A DNA stretch of 64,000 nt from Chloroflexota bacterium. GTDB lineage: Bacteria > Chloroflexota > Dehalococcoidia > Tepidiformales > Tepidiformaceae. Positions 16,994 through 25,689 of this stretch are shown piece after piece. A program made the position numbers and the translations under genes. The stretch is taken from assembly GCA_016191435.1 (NCBI GenBank), contig JACPOQ010000035.1:496001-560000 (forward strand), written 5' to 3'. A model generated the notes under the pieces. It had not been told where the DNA came from. It did not search any database and worked only from the letters and a program-made list of their open reading frames with translations. How positions within the stretch are numbered: the stretch's first letter is position 1; every line of letters begins with the position of its first letter.

Positions 16994-18184
16994 ATGAGCG
17001 ACCCAGATTGGCCGGCCGTTGCGCGCAAACTCGCCGTGCGGTTCGCGGCGCGCGCGGCGACCCACGATCGCGAAGGCAGCTTTCCGTTCGAGAACTTCGA
17101 CGACCTGCGCGAGGCGGGGTTCATGAAGCTGACGGTGCCCCGCTCGCAGGGCGGTTTCGAGGCGCCGATCGCGACGTACCTGCGCGTTCAGGAAGAGCTG
17201 GCGCGCGGCGACGGCTCGACGGCGCTCGCGTTCATGATGCACACCAAGCTCTTCGGGCAGCAGCGTGATGGGCCAAGCTACCCGGAGCGCTGGTTCGACG
17301 AATTCTGCCGTGGCGCGGTGGAGCGCGGTTGGCTCTGCAACACCGTCGCGACCGAGGAGGGGCTGGGCAGCCCGGCCGGCGGCGGGCTGCCCGAAACCGT
17401 CGCGGTCGAAGTCGAGGGCGGGTGGCTGGTCGAGGGGCGGAAGACGTTCACGACGATGGCGCCACTGCTGCGGTACTTCATCGTCCTCACCCGTATCGAA
17501 AACGCGGGCGGCCCGCCGGATGTCGCGAACTTCGTGGTCTATCGCGATGACCCCGGCGTACGGATCGTAGAGACGTGGGACAGTCTGGGGATGCGCGCCA
17601 CCGGTAGCCACGACTTGGTGATGGAGGGCTGCCGGCTCTCGGTGGATCGGCTGGTGACGCGGCGAGCGGCCGGGTCGGCCGACCTGCGTGGGGCCGCGGG
17701 GATGGCCTGGTTCGCGCTGGGCGTCGCGGCGACCACGATCGGCGTCGCGCAGGCCGCCCGCGACTATGCGGTCGCCTATGCGCGCGAACGCACGCCAACG
17801 AACGGCCGGACAATCAAAGAGTATCCGGGTGTGCGCACGCGCATCGCGCGGATCGAGCTGCTGCTTCAGCGCAGCCGCGCGCTGGTCTACGACGCCGCGG
17901 CGGCGTGGGAGGGCCGGGACCAGCCGGGCGCGCCCGCCACGCCGCCGCCAATCGACCGTATTGCAGTCGCCAAGATCGACACGCTGAACAACTGCATCGA
18001 GGCGGTGGACCTGGCGATGCGGGTGGTGGGCGGTGTCAGCCTGCAGAAGAGCCGCCCGATCGAGCGCTACTACCGCGACGTCCGCGCCGGGCTGCACAAC
18101 CCGCCGCTCGAGGACCGGGCGCTGGAGATGCTCGCGCGCACCGCGCTCGATGAACCGCCGGAGCCGCCGAAGGGTGTGGAGTAG
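16994..18184 (+). CDS. Acyl-CoA dehydrogenase family flavoprotein
   Basis: 396 residues with acyl-CoA dehydrogenase organisation: a helical N-terminus, a beta domain (NTVATEEGLGSPAGGG, then GRKTFTTMAPLLRYFIVLTR) and a C-terminal four-helix bundle ending YYRDVRAGLHNPPLEDRALE. The bundle ending resembles the R-x-x-R-x-x-x-H-x-P pattern of DszC/monooxygenase-like members rather than the glycine-rich catalytic-Glu segment of classical dehydrogenases. It may therefore be a flavin monooxygenase or an atypical dehydrogenase. It appears to be a single-gene unit. Confidence 0.82.
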   Translation: MSDPDWPAVARKLAVRFAARAATHDREGSFPFENFDDLREAGFMKLTVPRSQGGFEAPIATYLRVQEELARGDGSTALAFMMHTKLFGQQRDGPSYPERWFDEFCRGAVERGWLCNTVATEEGLGSPAGGGLPETVAVEVEGGWLVEGRKTFTTMAPLLRYFIVLTRIENAGGPPDVANFVVYRDDPGVRIVETWDSLGMRATGSHDLVMEGCRLSVDRLVTRRAAGSADLRGAAGMAWFALGVAATTIGVAQAARDYAVAYARERTPTNGRTIKEYPGVRTRIARIELLLQRSRALVYDAAAAWEGRDQPGAPATPPPIDRIAVAKIDTLNNCIEAVDLAMRVVGGVSLQKSRPIERYYRDVRAGLHNPPLEDRALEMLARTALDEPPEPPKGVE

Positions 18185-18235
18185 CATGCCACGTGCAGGT
18201 GCGGCCGCCGAGATAGAGCGGGGCTCCGGGCCGCG

Positions 18236-19711
18236 TCAGTTGCCGGGGAGCTTGAAGTCCTTCCCGATGACCAGCAGCACATCCGGCGCGGTGCTGTTCG
18301 GCTTCGCCTGCGACTTGACCGCCGAGGTCGGGAGGCCGAGCCATTTGGCAACGTCCTCGGCCATCGGCCGGAAGTTTTCGGTGTAAAGGATGATCGAGGT
18401 CGTGGGCTGTGCCGCCGCATCCGGGCCGATATCGACCTTCGGGAGGCCTTTGGAGAACTTCAGATAGCGGCCAAGGCCCTGCGCGAGCGCGCCGCCGGTG
18501 TCCGGCAGCAATCCGGTCCCGTCCTCGATCTCGACACTTGACTGCGAATACTTCGCCTTCGTGAAGGCCTGGTTGATGATGTACTGGACGTTGTCCCGGT
18601 CCCACAGCAGCACGGACGCCCCGGCGTCTGTCTGCCAGCCCCACACCGTCGGTTTGCCGTTCACGGGGTCCCCGAGCGAGTAGCCCGTCATCTTGCCGCT
18701 GACCGCCTGGAGGAGCGGCGTGAGCCCGGCGACCTTCAGGGCGGTCATGTCCGTGCGCACCGTCGATTTGTACGCGTTCCAGAGGTCGAGAGGATTGTTC
18801 TGCAGCCCGTTGGCGAAGATCTTCGCCACCGCCGCTTCGATTACCGCCTGCTGGCGCTTCACGCGGTTGAGGTCGCTGTCGTCGCGGTAGCGGCCGAACG
18901 CAACGGCGTCGTAGCCGTCCAGGTGCAGAAGCCCAGGGCGGTATTCCACGTACCGCGCGTTGATGTCGTCATCGCTGTAATACCATTGGCCCGGGTAGTT
19001 CGGCACCTGGAGCTCGTTCGTGACCTCGAGGTCGATGCCCCCAATACCGTTGATCAGCTTCTCGACGCCCTTGAACTCGAGCCACACCCAATTGTCGATC
19101 TGAATGCCGAAGTTGGCCTCGATGTCCGACGCGAGCTGTCTCGCACCCGAGTCGAACGTACCGCCGGCCTGGACCCCCGCCGCATAGGAGGCGTTGATCC
19201 GGTCCTTGTAGACGAACTTGCTGCCCGGTAAGCGGATATCGATCCACAGGTCGCGCGGGAAGCTGAGCAGGTTCACCTGCTTGGTCAGGGGGTCGATGGT
19301 GGCGACGAGGATGGTGTCCGTACGGGTCGTATCGGCAACGGTGGGGGCTTCGTAGTTGGTCGCGTCCTCGTTGTAGGGCCGCGCATCGGCGCCCATGATC
19401 AGCAAGTTGATGCGCTGGTAGACGCTGCTGTTGGCGGACGGCTCGGGCGGGGTGAGCACCGAAGGGACGAAATCCAGCGCATCGGAAACTCCGGGGATGC
19501 GGATGTCACCGAGCGTCTTGCCGGGGAAGAGCGCAGGGGTGACCCGCGTGAGGAGCGCGATTGCGGTGTAGCTGCTGGCCAGGCCGAAGGTTATCAGCGC
19601 GAAGGCAAAAAGTGCTCGCTGGCCGATGCTAAGCGTCGCCGTTGCGGGGCGGGCGGCCGTTCGCTGACCGGCGTTTCGCCGGAACACAACCTCGTCCGCA
19701 CGGCTCACCAT
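18236..19711 (-). CDS. LCP (LytR-CpsA-Psr) family cell-wall glycopolymer transferase
   Basis: 491 residues. A cytoplasmic N-terminus is followed by a transmembrane helix around residues 30-55. The LCP catalytic domain contains NLLIMGADAR, RTDTILVATIDP, LLSFPRDLWIDI and GGIDLEVTNEL, with DLNRVKRQQAVI near residue 290. The C-terminal ~95 residues look like a LytR_C domain. LCP enzymes move polyprenyl-phosphate-linked polymers onto peptidoglycan or proteins outside the membrane. The putative promoter sits so close that the mRNA may be leaderless. It converges with the acyl-CoA dehydrogenase-like gene. Confidence 0.92.
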   Translation of the reverse strand: MVSRADEVVFRRNAGQRTAARPATATLSIGQRALFAFALITFGLASSYTAIALLTRVTPALFPGKTLGDIRIPGVSDALDFVPSVLTPPEPSANSSVYQRINLLIMGADARPYNEDATNYEAPTVADTTRTDTILVATIDPLTKQVNLLSFPRDLWIDIRLPGSKFVYKDRINASYAAGVQAGGTFDSGARQLASDIEANFGIQIDNWVWLEFKGVEKLINGIGGIDLEVTNELQVPNYPGQWYYSDDDINARYVEYRPGLLHLDGYDAVAFGRYRDDSDLNRVKRQQAVIEAAVAKIFANGLQNNPLDLWNAYKSTVRTDMTALKVAGLTPLLQAVSGKMTGYSLGDPVNGKPTVWGWQTDAGASVLLWDRDNVQYIINQAFTKAKYSQSSVEIEDGTGLLPDTGGALAQGLGRYLKFSKGLPKVDIGPDAAAQPTTSIILYTENFRPMAEDVAKWLGLPTSAVKSQAKPNSTAPDVLLVIGKDFKLPGN

Positions 19712-19719
19712 CTTGTCTC

Positions 19720-19748
19720 AACCTAACCACGGGCGTTGTCTGGGTCAA
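19720..19748 (-). promoter_or_regulatory. Putative promoter of the LCP gene
   Basis: On the minus strand TTGACC (19743-19748), a 17-base spacer and TAGGTT (19720-19725). The -10 ends nine bases before the ATG at 19711, so transcription would begin at about the start codon. Confidence 0.4.
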
Positions 19749-19884
19749 CGCAAACAAGATGGGAGCATTACCCATCCTTCATCGCTATTCTGCTGCAATG
19801 TTGCGCCCTCCGCGGCTCACAATTCCGTATGAGTCGTCCCAGGGGCTGGCCTGCCGGCCGTCCGCACGGCGTAAAGCAGCATTA

Positions 19885-20304
19885 ATGTCGCGCCCATATC
19901 GTCCCGGAGCAATGGAAGCCGCCGATACGACCCCGTTGGGCACCAACCTCTTCCGCCACTCGACCGACTTCAGGCCAATCGCGCCCGGCGACACGCTGTT
20001 CGAGGCCGGCGCTCCTGGGGCGACGATGTTTGTCGTCAAGGACGGCGGTATCGACCTCCTGATCGACGGCCACGTCGTCGACACGGTGGGCCCGACCGGC
20101 ATCCTCGGCGAGATGGCGCTGGTTTCGGAAGTGCACACACGCTCTGCAACGGCCGTGGCGAAGGTCGATAGCGAAGTCGTCGAGGTCGACCAGCGCGAGT
20201 TCATGTTCCTGATCGAACGGTCGCCATTCTTCGCGATCGAAGTTATGCGGGTGATGGCCCGCCGCATCCGCCAACTTGATGCGATCGCCTACCCGCCCGG
20301 CTGA
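19885..20304 (+). CDS. Cyclic nucleotide-binding (CRP-like sensor) domain protein
   Basis: About 139 residues made up almost entirely of one cNMP-binding beta-roll: FRPIAPGDTLFEAGAPGATM, then GPTGILGEMALVSEVHTRSATAVA holding the GE(M)AL and R-S-A-T phosphate-binding-cassette residues. A C-helix (IEVMRVMARRIRQL) follows. It has no DNA-binding or enzymatic domain, so it is probably a stand-alone sensor or an adaptor. The start is uncertain: ATG 19885 lacks a Shine-Dalgarno site, while ATG 19912 has GGAG only two bases away. Confidence 0.82.
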   Translation: MSRPYRPGAMEAADTTPLGTNLFRHSTDFRPIAPGDTLFEAGAPGATMFVVKDGGIDLLIDGHVVDTVGPTGILGEMALVSEVHTRSATAVAKVDSEVVEVDQREFMFLIERSPFFAIEVMRVMARRIRQLDAIAYPPG

Positions 20305-20418
20305 TGGCGCCCATTTCCGCCCTCGACAAGCTCGCGCAGCTGCAGGGCAACGGCCTCGAACATTGCCGCAAGCTGTTGCCGCCTCTCGCGCGAGCGTCCG
20401 GCGTAAGGGACGGCCACT

Positions 20419-21984
20419 TTAGTGCACGTTGCGGCTTTCGCCAGCCCAAAACGGCTTGCGGAGCTCGGTCTTCTGGATCTTGCCGGCCCCCGTCTTCGGC
20501 AGGGGAGACTCCTGGAAAATCACGCGCTTGGGGCACTTGTAGCCGGCGATTAGCGTGCGGCAATGGTCGACCATCTCCTGCTCGGTGGCCTTCGCACCTT
20601 CGCGCAGCACGACGACGGCAAGCACCGCTTCGCCCCATTGCTCGTCCGGGATGCCGATGACGGCGGCTTCGAGCACGGCAGGATGCTCGTAGAGCGCGTT
20701 TTCCACCTCGGTCGTGTAGATGTTCTCGCCGCCGGAGATGATCATGTCCTTGGCGCGGTCGACGATGTAGACAAAGTTGTCCTGATCGATGACGGCGACA
20801 TCGCCCGTGTGCATATAGCCGCCGCGGAGGGCCTCGGCGGTTTCCTTCTCCCGCTTCCAGTAGCCCTTCATCACATTCGGGCCGCGGATGATGATTTCGC
20901 CGGGCTGCCCGGGCTTTACGTCCTCGCCGGTGACCTGGTCGACGACGCGGACTTCGACGCCCGGGACCTGGCGGCCGCAACTGGCCACGCGGCGCGTGTC
21001 TTCTGCGCTGCCATCGAACGTGAGCCAGTGCGCGAGCATGGCGGTGGCGAGCGGGGCGGTCTCGGTCATGCCGTAGGCCTGCACGAACCTGGGCCCGAAG
21101 GTCTTCACTGCTGCCAACAGGCGCTCGACGGGCATGGGCGAGGCGCCATAGGCGATCTTCTCGATGCTGCTGGTGTCGTAATCCGCGATCCCGGGGAAGT
21201 TGACGAGCATGTTGATCATCGTCGGAACGAGGATGGTCTTCGTCACGTGCCAGCGCTGGATAGCTTCGAGCGTGGCCTGTGGCGCGAACCCGGGGATAAA
21301 GGCGTGGAGCCCGCCGGCGAGGGTGATCGCGTAGCACGCCCACGCATCGGCGAGGTGGAACATGGGCGCGACGTGGAGCCACGTATCGTGCTCGGTGAAG
21401 TTGAAGATGAGCATGGCGTGCTGGGCGTTCGAAACGATGTTCCGCTGCGTCAGCATCACGCCCTTGGGCAAGCCCGTGGTGCCGCCCGTGTAGCAAAGGT
21501 TCAGCATATCGTCCTCATCCCACTCCCGGACGGAGTGGTCGAGCGGCGCGTTCTCCTCGATCAGCTGCTCGTAATCGAGGCACTCGCCCGATTCGCCGGC
21601 GAGCAGGATGACGTGCTCGATGCCGGGCGTGCCGGGGCGGAACTGGCTGTAAGCCGGCAGGAATTCAAGCCCGAGGATGAGCGCCTTCACGTCGCCATCG
21701 TTGAGGATGAATTCAAGCTCGTGCGCCGCGAGACGCGTGTTGAGCGGTGCGAGCGGCATCCCCGCGATATCGGCGACAAAGTATGTCTCCCAGTAACGAT
21801 GCGAGTTGTGCGCGAGGATGGCGATATTGTCACCGGGCTTGAGCCCGAGCTTCAGCAAACCGGCCGCGAGGCGGTGAACGCGTTCCGACGCTTCGCGGTA
21901 GGTGAAGGACCGGTCCCCATCGGCGAGCGCTGGGCGGTTGGGGTAGAGCTTGACGGCGTGGGCAAGGACATCTCGAAGCAGCAC
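20419..21984 (-). CDS. AMP-dependent acyl-CoA ligase
   Basis: 521 residues of the ANL superfamily. The P-loop is LCYTGGTTGLPKGVMLTQRN, the A5 motif YGMTETAPL, the A8 hinge DRAKDMIISGGENIY, and the catalytic Lys sits in PKTGAGKIQKTELR near the C-terminus. It activates a carboxylic acid to its CoA thioester with ATP, probably a medium or long chain fatty acid. I chose the GTG at 21984 (M-L-L-R-D-V-L-A-H), with GGAG six bases upstream. The open frame continues much further, but only as the shadow of the opposite-strand gene. It is divergent from the MaoC-like gene. Confidence 0.93.
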   Translation of the reverse strand: MLLRDVLAHAVKLYPNRPALADGDRSFTYREASERVHRLAAGLLKLGLKPGDNIAILAHNSHRYWETYFVADIAGMPLAPLNTRLAAHELEFILNDGDVKALILGLEFLPAYSQFRPGTPGIEHVILLAGESGECLDYEQLIEENAPLDHSVREWDEDDMLNLCYTGGTTGLPKGVMLTQRNIVSNAQHAMLIFNFTEHDTWLHVAPMFHLADAWACYAITLAGGLHAFIPGFAPQATLEAIQRWHVTKTILVPTMINMLVNFPGIADYDTSSIEKIAYGASPMPVERLLAAVKTFGPRFVQAYGMTETAPLATAMLAHWLTFDGSAEDTRRVASCGRQVPGVEVRVVDQVTGEDVKPGQPGEIIIRGPNVMKGYWKREKETAEALRGGYMHTGDVAVIDQDNFVYIVDRAKDMIISGGENIYTTEVENALYEHPAVLEAAVIGIPDEQWGEAVLAVVVLREGAKATEQEMVDHCRTLIAGYKCPKRVIFQESPLPKTGAGKIQKTELRKPFWAGESRNVH

Positions 21985-22131
21985 GAAGCACTCCGGCGGG
22001 CAGGTTTCGAAAGCGGATTCTATCACCGCGGGCCACCTGCGGGCCGCGGGCGCGCCCATGGCTCGCGCCCGGCGCTTTCGATCTCCAGCGAAGCGGCGTA
22101 ACGTCGCTCCATCACTTCCCGGAGCCACAGA

Positions 22132-23004
22132 GTGACCAGCGACACGATCGTCCGCGACGGCGTCCTCACGGGGCCGCTGCGTGCTTCCCGCAACACGGCC
22201 ATCAACGTCAAGGGCAGCATCCACGACGACGCTACGGCGTCGAAGCTCGGGTTCCGCGGCGGCACTGTCGCGGGCAGCATCCACATGGACCTGTTCCCAC
22301 CGCTCCTCATCGACGCCTTTGGCGAACGGTGGATCGAACGCGGCAACCTGTCGCTCTACTTCCGCAACGCGACCGTGGATGCGGAGCTGGTGCGCGGCTT
22401 CGTCCGTTCGCCTGAATCTTCCACCCCCGATAGCCAGGTCGAAGTCTGGGTCGAACGGGAGGACGGGATGCGCGTCGCGGATGGCACGGCGGCCGTTGGT
22501 TCGCCCGCCGCGACGAGCGCGCTCAAGGGCATCGATGTCGCGGCGCGCGAGCCGGGCGAGCTGCGCATCCTCGCGAATGTGCATCCAGGCGATGTCATCG
22601 AAGAGCAGGGGGTGATCTACTCCGCGGCGCAGCAGGCGGAGCGTCTCGAGGTGATCACCGAGAAGCTGCCCTGGTACGAGAGCGGCGAGCGCAGGGGCGC
22701 ACCCGTGGTGACGCCCGCCGGCATGGTGACCCTCCTGTACCAGGCGCCATCGGCGAGCATGCGCAAGAAGATTGGGGACGCCGTCGGACTTTTCGGTGCG
22801 ATCGAAGTGGCGCAAGTCAACGGCCCCGCGCTCGTGGATACGCCCTACACGGTCCGCGGCAAGGTCGTCGCAGTTGGTCAGAGCCCGAAGACCGAATACT
22901 TCTGGTTCGACACGCACATGGACGACCGTTCCGGGCGGCGGATCGCGGAGATGCGAATGCTGCTGCGCTTTATGAAGGCGTCATCGCCGCTCTACGCGGA
23001 GTAG
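22132..23004 (+). CDS. MaoC-like hot-dog fold protein
   Basis: 290 residues. The segment GSIHDDATASKLGFRGGTVAGSIHMDL near residues 27-53 fits the hydratase signature of MaoC-type hot-dog proteins (H-x-D near the start, then GF-x-GG). The length suggests two hot-dog repeats, with the second weakly conserved. Such proteins hydrate enoyl-CoA or bind acyl groups. The GTG at 22132 has GGAG seven bases upstream. Position next to an acyl-CoA ligase supports a role in acyl-CoA metabolism, but I do not recognise a characterised subfamily. Confidence 0.65.
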   Translation: MTSDTIVRDGVLTGPLRASRNTAINVKGSIHDDATASKLGFRGGTVAGSIHMDLFPPLLIDAFGERWIERGNLSLYFRNATVDAELVRGFVRSPESSTPDSQVEVWVEREDGMRVADGTAAVGSPAATSALKGIDVAAREPGELRILANVHPGDVIEEQGVIYSAAQQAERLEVITEKLPWYESGERRGAPVVTPAGMVTLLYQAPSASMRKKIGDAVGLFGAIEVAQVNGPALVDTPYTVRGKVVAVGQSPKTEYFWFDTHMDDRSGRRIAEMRMLLRFMKASSPLYAE

Positions 23005-23047
23005 CCGTTTACCGCAGGAACTCGATGGCGCACGCGCCGGCATCGCG

Positions 23048-23144
23048 GGATGGCGTCTCGGGAATTCATGGGAGGAGAAGAGGGCTCCAGCTCTCCGGTA
23101 AGTTGTAGCTGTTGAAGCACACCGAAGGAGAAGTGGAGCCCATG
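23048..23144 (+). repeat. 97-bp repeat, copy B
   Basis: The same 97 bases as 10653-10749, inverted. In this orientation it reads as a 5' leader: GGGCTCCA at about 23083 pairs with TGGAGCCC at 23134-23141, CTCC pairs with the GGAG of a Shine-Dalgarno-like AAGGAGAAG, and the repeat ends in ATG (23142). The ribosome-binding site would therefore be inside a hairpin. It lies between the MaoC-like gene and the 3' end of the opposite-strand GCS2-like gene. Confidence 0.9.
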
Positions 23145-23313
23145 GCCACTAACAGAGGCAATCGAGCGGCGGTACGACCGCGAGGAGGTTGGCGCGGCGG
23201 TGCGCTGGCTCAGTGAACGAGCGGAGGATGCGGCACGAAGCGTGAAGGAGTGGGTGCTCCAAGGGGTGATCGACCGGGCGGTGACGCGGTACCTGGGGGC
23301 CAGCATTGGATAG
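23142..23313 (+). pseudogene. Degenerate small ORF behind repeat copy B
   Basis: From 23149 an open frame reads LTEAIERRYDREEVGAAVRW and continues with an amphipathic helical pattern to a TAG at 23311-23313, about 55 codons. It has no in-frame start: the ATG at 23142 supplied by the repeat is in another frame and gives only a 24-codon peptide. Compared with copy A, where ATG-CAC-AGG-CTA-ACA is in frame, two bases are missing here. I therefore read it as a broken small gene belonging to the repeat element. Function is unknown; it is small and helical like some antitoxins, but this is only resemblance. Confidence 0.5.
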
Positions 23314-25668
23314 GCTCCGTGCTCTCCTCCGACCGCAGCCAGGAATCCTGGGAGACCGTCTGGTGGCGCACGCGGCCCCGTTACAGACTGTCACGGTGAT
23401 GGCGTAGCTTCCCACCGCTCCGTACTTCGTCGAGAACTGCAGCGCGGCCGCCGTGGATCCAGAGGCGGTGGCGGGCGTCCCGCCCGGCGCGCTCCAGGTG
23501 ATGAGCGTCACGTTCCCCGTGCCGGCGACGCTGCAAAATACCGTTACGCCCGCGGCGCCGAGGTTGGCGTTGGTTGGGTCGCATTGAAACTGCGTGATGG
23601 TGGGTGCAACGGCTGCCGGTGTCGGCGTGTCCGTTGGCCGCGGTGAGGGTGTGGCCGTTGCCGTTTGATCCGGCGTCGGTGAAGGCGCCACGGTCGAGGA
23701 CGGCGTCGCCGTTGCTGTTGGAGCTCCCGTCGGCGTGGCGCTCGGGGCCGCCGGCGTGGGAGTGGCCGTCGCCACCCCGGGGACGGTCGCCGTTGGCGCG
23801 ACGGTAACGTCAGAGACGGGGGTCCCGCGCGCCGGAGTCGGCGTCGCGGTCGCGATCGCGGTGGGCGCCGGCGTCGCACTGGCCGCGCCGCCCACGGTGG
23901 CTGAGACGGTCTCCGTCGTCGTGGGCGACAGCACCGGGCCGCCTCCCGAGCGCTCGGTCGGCGGCGCGGTCGAACCCGCAGGCGTCGGCTCGATGCCGTG
24001 ATTGCTGCCGCCGCTCCCGGCGAGCACCACCGCCACGGCGGCGGCGGCTCCCAACACCACTACGGCGGCCGTCGCCACCAGCCACGGCACGCCCCGCGCA
24101 GGACGCTCCGGCGGGAAGAGCGGGCGCGGGGACGGCTCTGGTGGCTCCGACCGCGACGGCTCAGCCGGTGGCGGCTCCGGTGGTCCGGCCATCGCCGGTG
24201 GCGACGGCAAGAGCACGGTCTTCCCGATTCGAGCCCGTTGCTTCGCCGGCCAGACTGGTGGCGCCGCGCCCGCGTCCCGGCAACCTGATGCGGCCTTCCC
24301 GGCGCGGAGGCTTCGTTTGCCGGCCCGCATCCCCGCACTCCGCGGCTGAGGCCCTGGCTCGGTCCACGCCCGCTCCGGCGCCCGCGACGGCTCGCGCTCC
24401 GGCGGCAGCAGGCCGCGGAGGTCGCCCAGCGCCGCGAACAGCCCCGGTGCGGCGACCTGCGTGCGCCGCGCGAGTGCCTCGCCCGGCTGCCCGAGCGCCG
24501 CCAGCACCGGCGCGTCCAGCCGGCCCGATCGGATCGCCCGGGCGTACGGCCCAAGCCAGCGTCGCGGGATGCCTGCGAACGCCCGGCCGGGCGCACCCAC
24601 CAGTTCGAACACGCTGAATTCCCACGTCGCGGCTACAGGCCGTGTGGCATACCCATCGCGCCTCAGCGGCTCGATAACGCTGCCGAGCAGGCACGGCGGC
24701 GGCGCCGCCCAGGCTCGTTCCGGCCCAGGCCAGCCGCCTTCGATGCCGAGCGGCAGGCCGCCCTGCACCATTCGCTCCGCCGTCTCCCGGTCGCCCGCGC
24801 CCGCGGCCTGGAGCCCCCACGTGGCTGCCTCCCACGCCCGGCGCAGCACCTGGGCCGCGACCAGCGGCGCTCCGTCCTCGTCCGTGAGGACTGCCCCGCG
24901 CCCGCCGGTGTACAGGTCGACGCCATACGCCTCCCGCCGCGCGCGATAACCGAACCGCTCCTCCCCGGCGAGCAGTTCCACCCGCAGCCGTGGCGGCGCG
25001 AGCCCCGCTGGCAGCGCCCCCGCGACCAGCGCCGCGCACGCCGCCGCGCTCCCAACCGCGAACGCCGCCACCGCGGCCAGCCGTCCGCCATCGACGTAGT
25101 CTCCGCAGAGTTCCAGGCGCCCCGGCCGCGGCCGCACATACACGCCCTGTGACTCCGGCGACTCCATCAGCAGCGCCAGTGGCGCGGCAAATCGTAGGGC
25201 ATACTCGATGGAGACCTCGTCCACGAGCACATCCGGCGCGGCCACGCTGACGTGGGTCGAGTAGCCCTCGATGCTGAACCCCGGCGGCAGCAGCCCGGCG
25301 ACCGTCCGCCGCCCCGCCGCGGCCCACCCCGCCACCGCGGCTGCGAATCCCGGCTCGACCACAACAGGCGGGCTCGCCACCTCCGCTTCGCGCTCGTCCG
25401 CCGTCAGCGCCATCCCGGAGCGCAGGCGGTACGCGTTCTCGTCGCCGGGGTCGAGGCGAAGGCCGTCGATCGGCAGCGTGTGGATAAGGTCGCGGAAATC
25501 GATCGCCGCGCCGCCCCCGTCGCGCACCATGTATTCGTGTTCGATGCCAACGAGCCCGCCGGCGCGGGCCCCGAAGTCGCGGTCCGGTGGGCCGAGCGCG
25601 CGCGCAAACGCGCCCACATCCGGGCACGTGCTCACGCCGGTGGGGCCTGGCTCGCTGCTCCCCTCCAC
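23149..25668 (-). CDS. GCS2-like ligase domain fused to TM anchor and PKD-like domain
   Basis: 839 residues in one frame. Residues ~1-420 resemble the glutamate-cysteine ligase/carboxylate-amine ligase (GCS2) fold: GIEHEYMVRDGG near 40, REAEVASPP near 94 and GYSTHVSVAAPD near 135. A Pro-rich stretch leads to one transmembrane helix (GVPWLVATAAVVVLG...) at ~535-563. A long Thr/Pro/Ala linker then leads to a PKD/Ig-like domain at ~685-769 with paired cysteines. The last ~70 residues are basic and run antisense to the small ORF at 23142-23313, so the natural C-terminus was probably replaced by an insertion near 23361. A fusion of a cytoplasmic ligase-like domain to an extracellular domain is unusual; a missed frameshift around 24200-24360 is possible. 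GTG start at 25668. Confidence 0.55.
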   Translation of the reverse strand: MEGSSEPGPTGVSTCPDVGAFARALGPPDRDFGARAGGLVGIEHEYMVRDGGGAAIDFRDLIHTLPIDGLRLDPGDENAYRLRSGMALTADEREAEVASPPVVVEPGFAAAVAGWAAAGRRTVAGLLPPGFSIEGYSTHVSVAAPDVLVDEVSIEYALRFAAPLALLMESPESQGVYVRPRPGRLELCGDYVDGGRLAAVAAFAVGSAAACAALVAGALPAGLAPPRLRVELLAGEERFGYRARREAYGVDLYTGGRGAVLTDEDGAPLVAAQVLRRAWEAATWGLQAAGAGDRETAERMVQGGLPLGIEGGWPGPERAWAAPPPCLLGSVIEPLRRDGYATRPVAATWEFSVFELVGAPGRAFAGIPRRWLGPYARAIRSGRLDAPVLAALGQPGEALARRTQVAAPGLFAALGDLRGLLPPEREPSRAPERAWTEPGPQPRSAGMRAGKRSLRAGKAASGCRDAGAAPPVWPAKQRARIGKTVLLPSPPAMAGPPEPPPAEPSRSEPPEPSPRPLFPPERPARGVPWLVATAAVVVLGAAAAVAVVLAGSGGSNHGIEPTPAGSTAPPTERSGGGPVLSPTTTETVSATVGGAASATPAPTAIATATPTPARGTPVSDVTVAPTATVPGVATATPTPAAPSATPTGAPTATATPSSTVAPSPTPDQTATATPSPRPTDTPTPAAVAPTITQFQCDPTNANLGAAGVTVFCSVAGTGNVTLITWSAPGGTPATASGSTAAALQFSTKYGAVGSYAITVTVCNGAACATRRSPRIPGCGRRRARSLSNAGPQVPRHRPVDHPLEHPLLHASCRILRSFTEPAHRRANLLAVVPPLDCLC

Positions 25669-25689
25669 ATTCCCTCGGTCGCCGGTGCC

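Noticed and set aside
20305-20418. Coding potential between the cNMP-binding gene and the acyl-CoA ligase
   Set aside because: A short frame starting MAPISALDK overlaps the preceding stop but runs antisense into the ligase and has no support.
21985-22917. 311-residue N-terminal extension of the acyl-CoA ligase
   Set aside because: It is antisense to the MaoC-like gene, which has a good ribosome-binding site; the ligase starts normally at the GTG at 21984.
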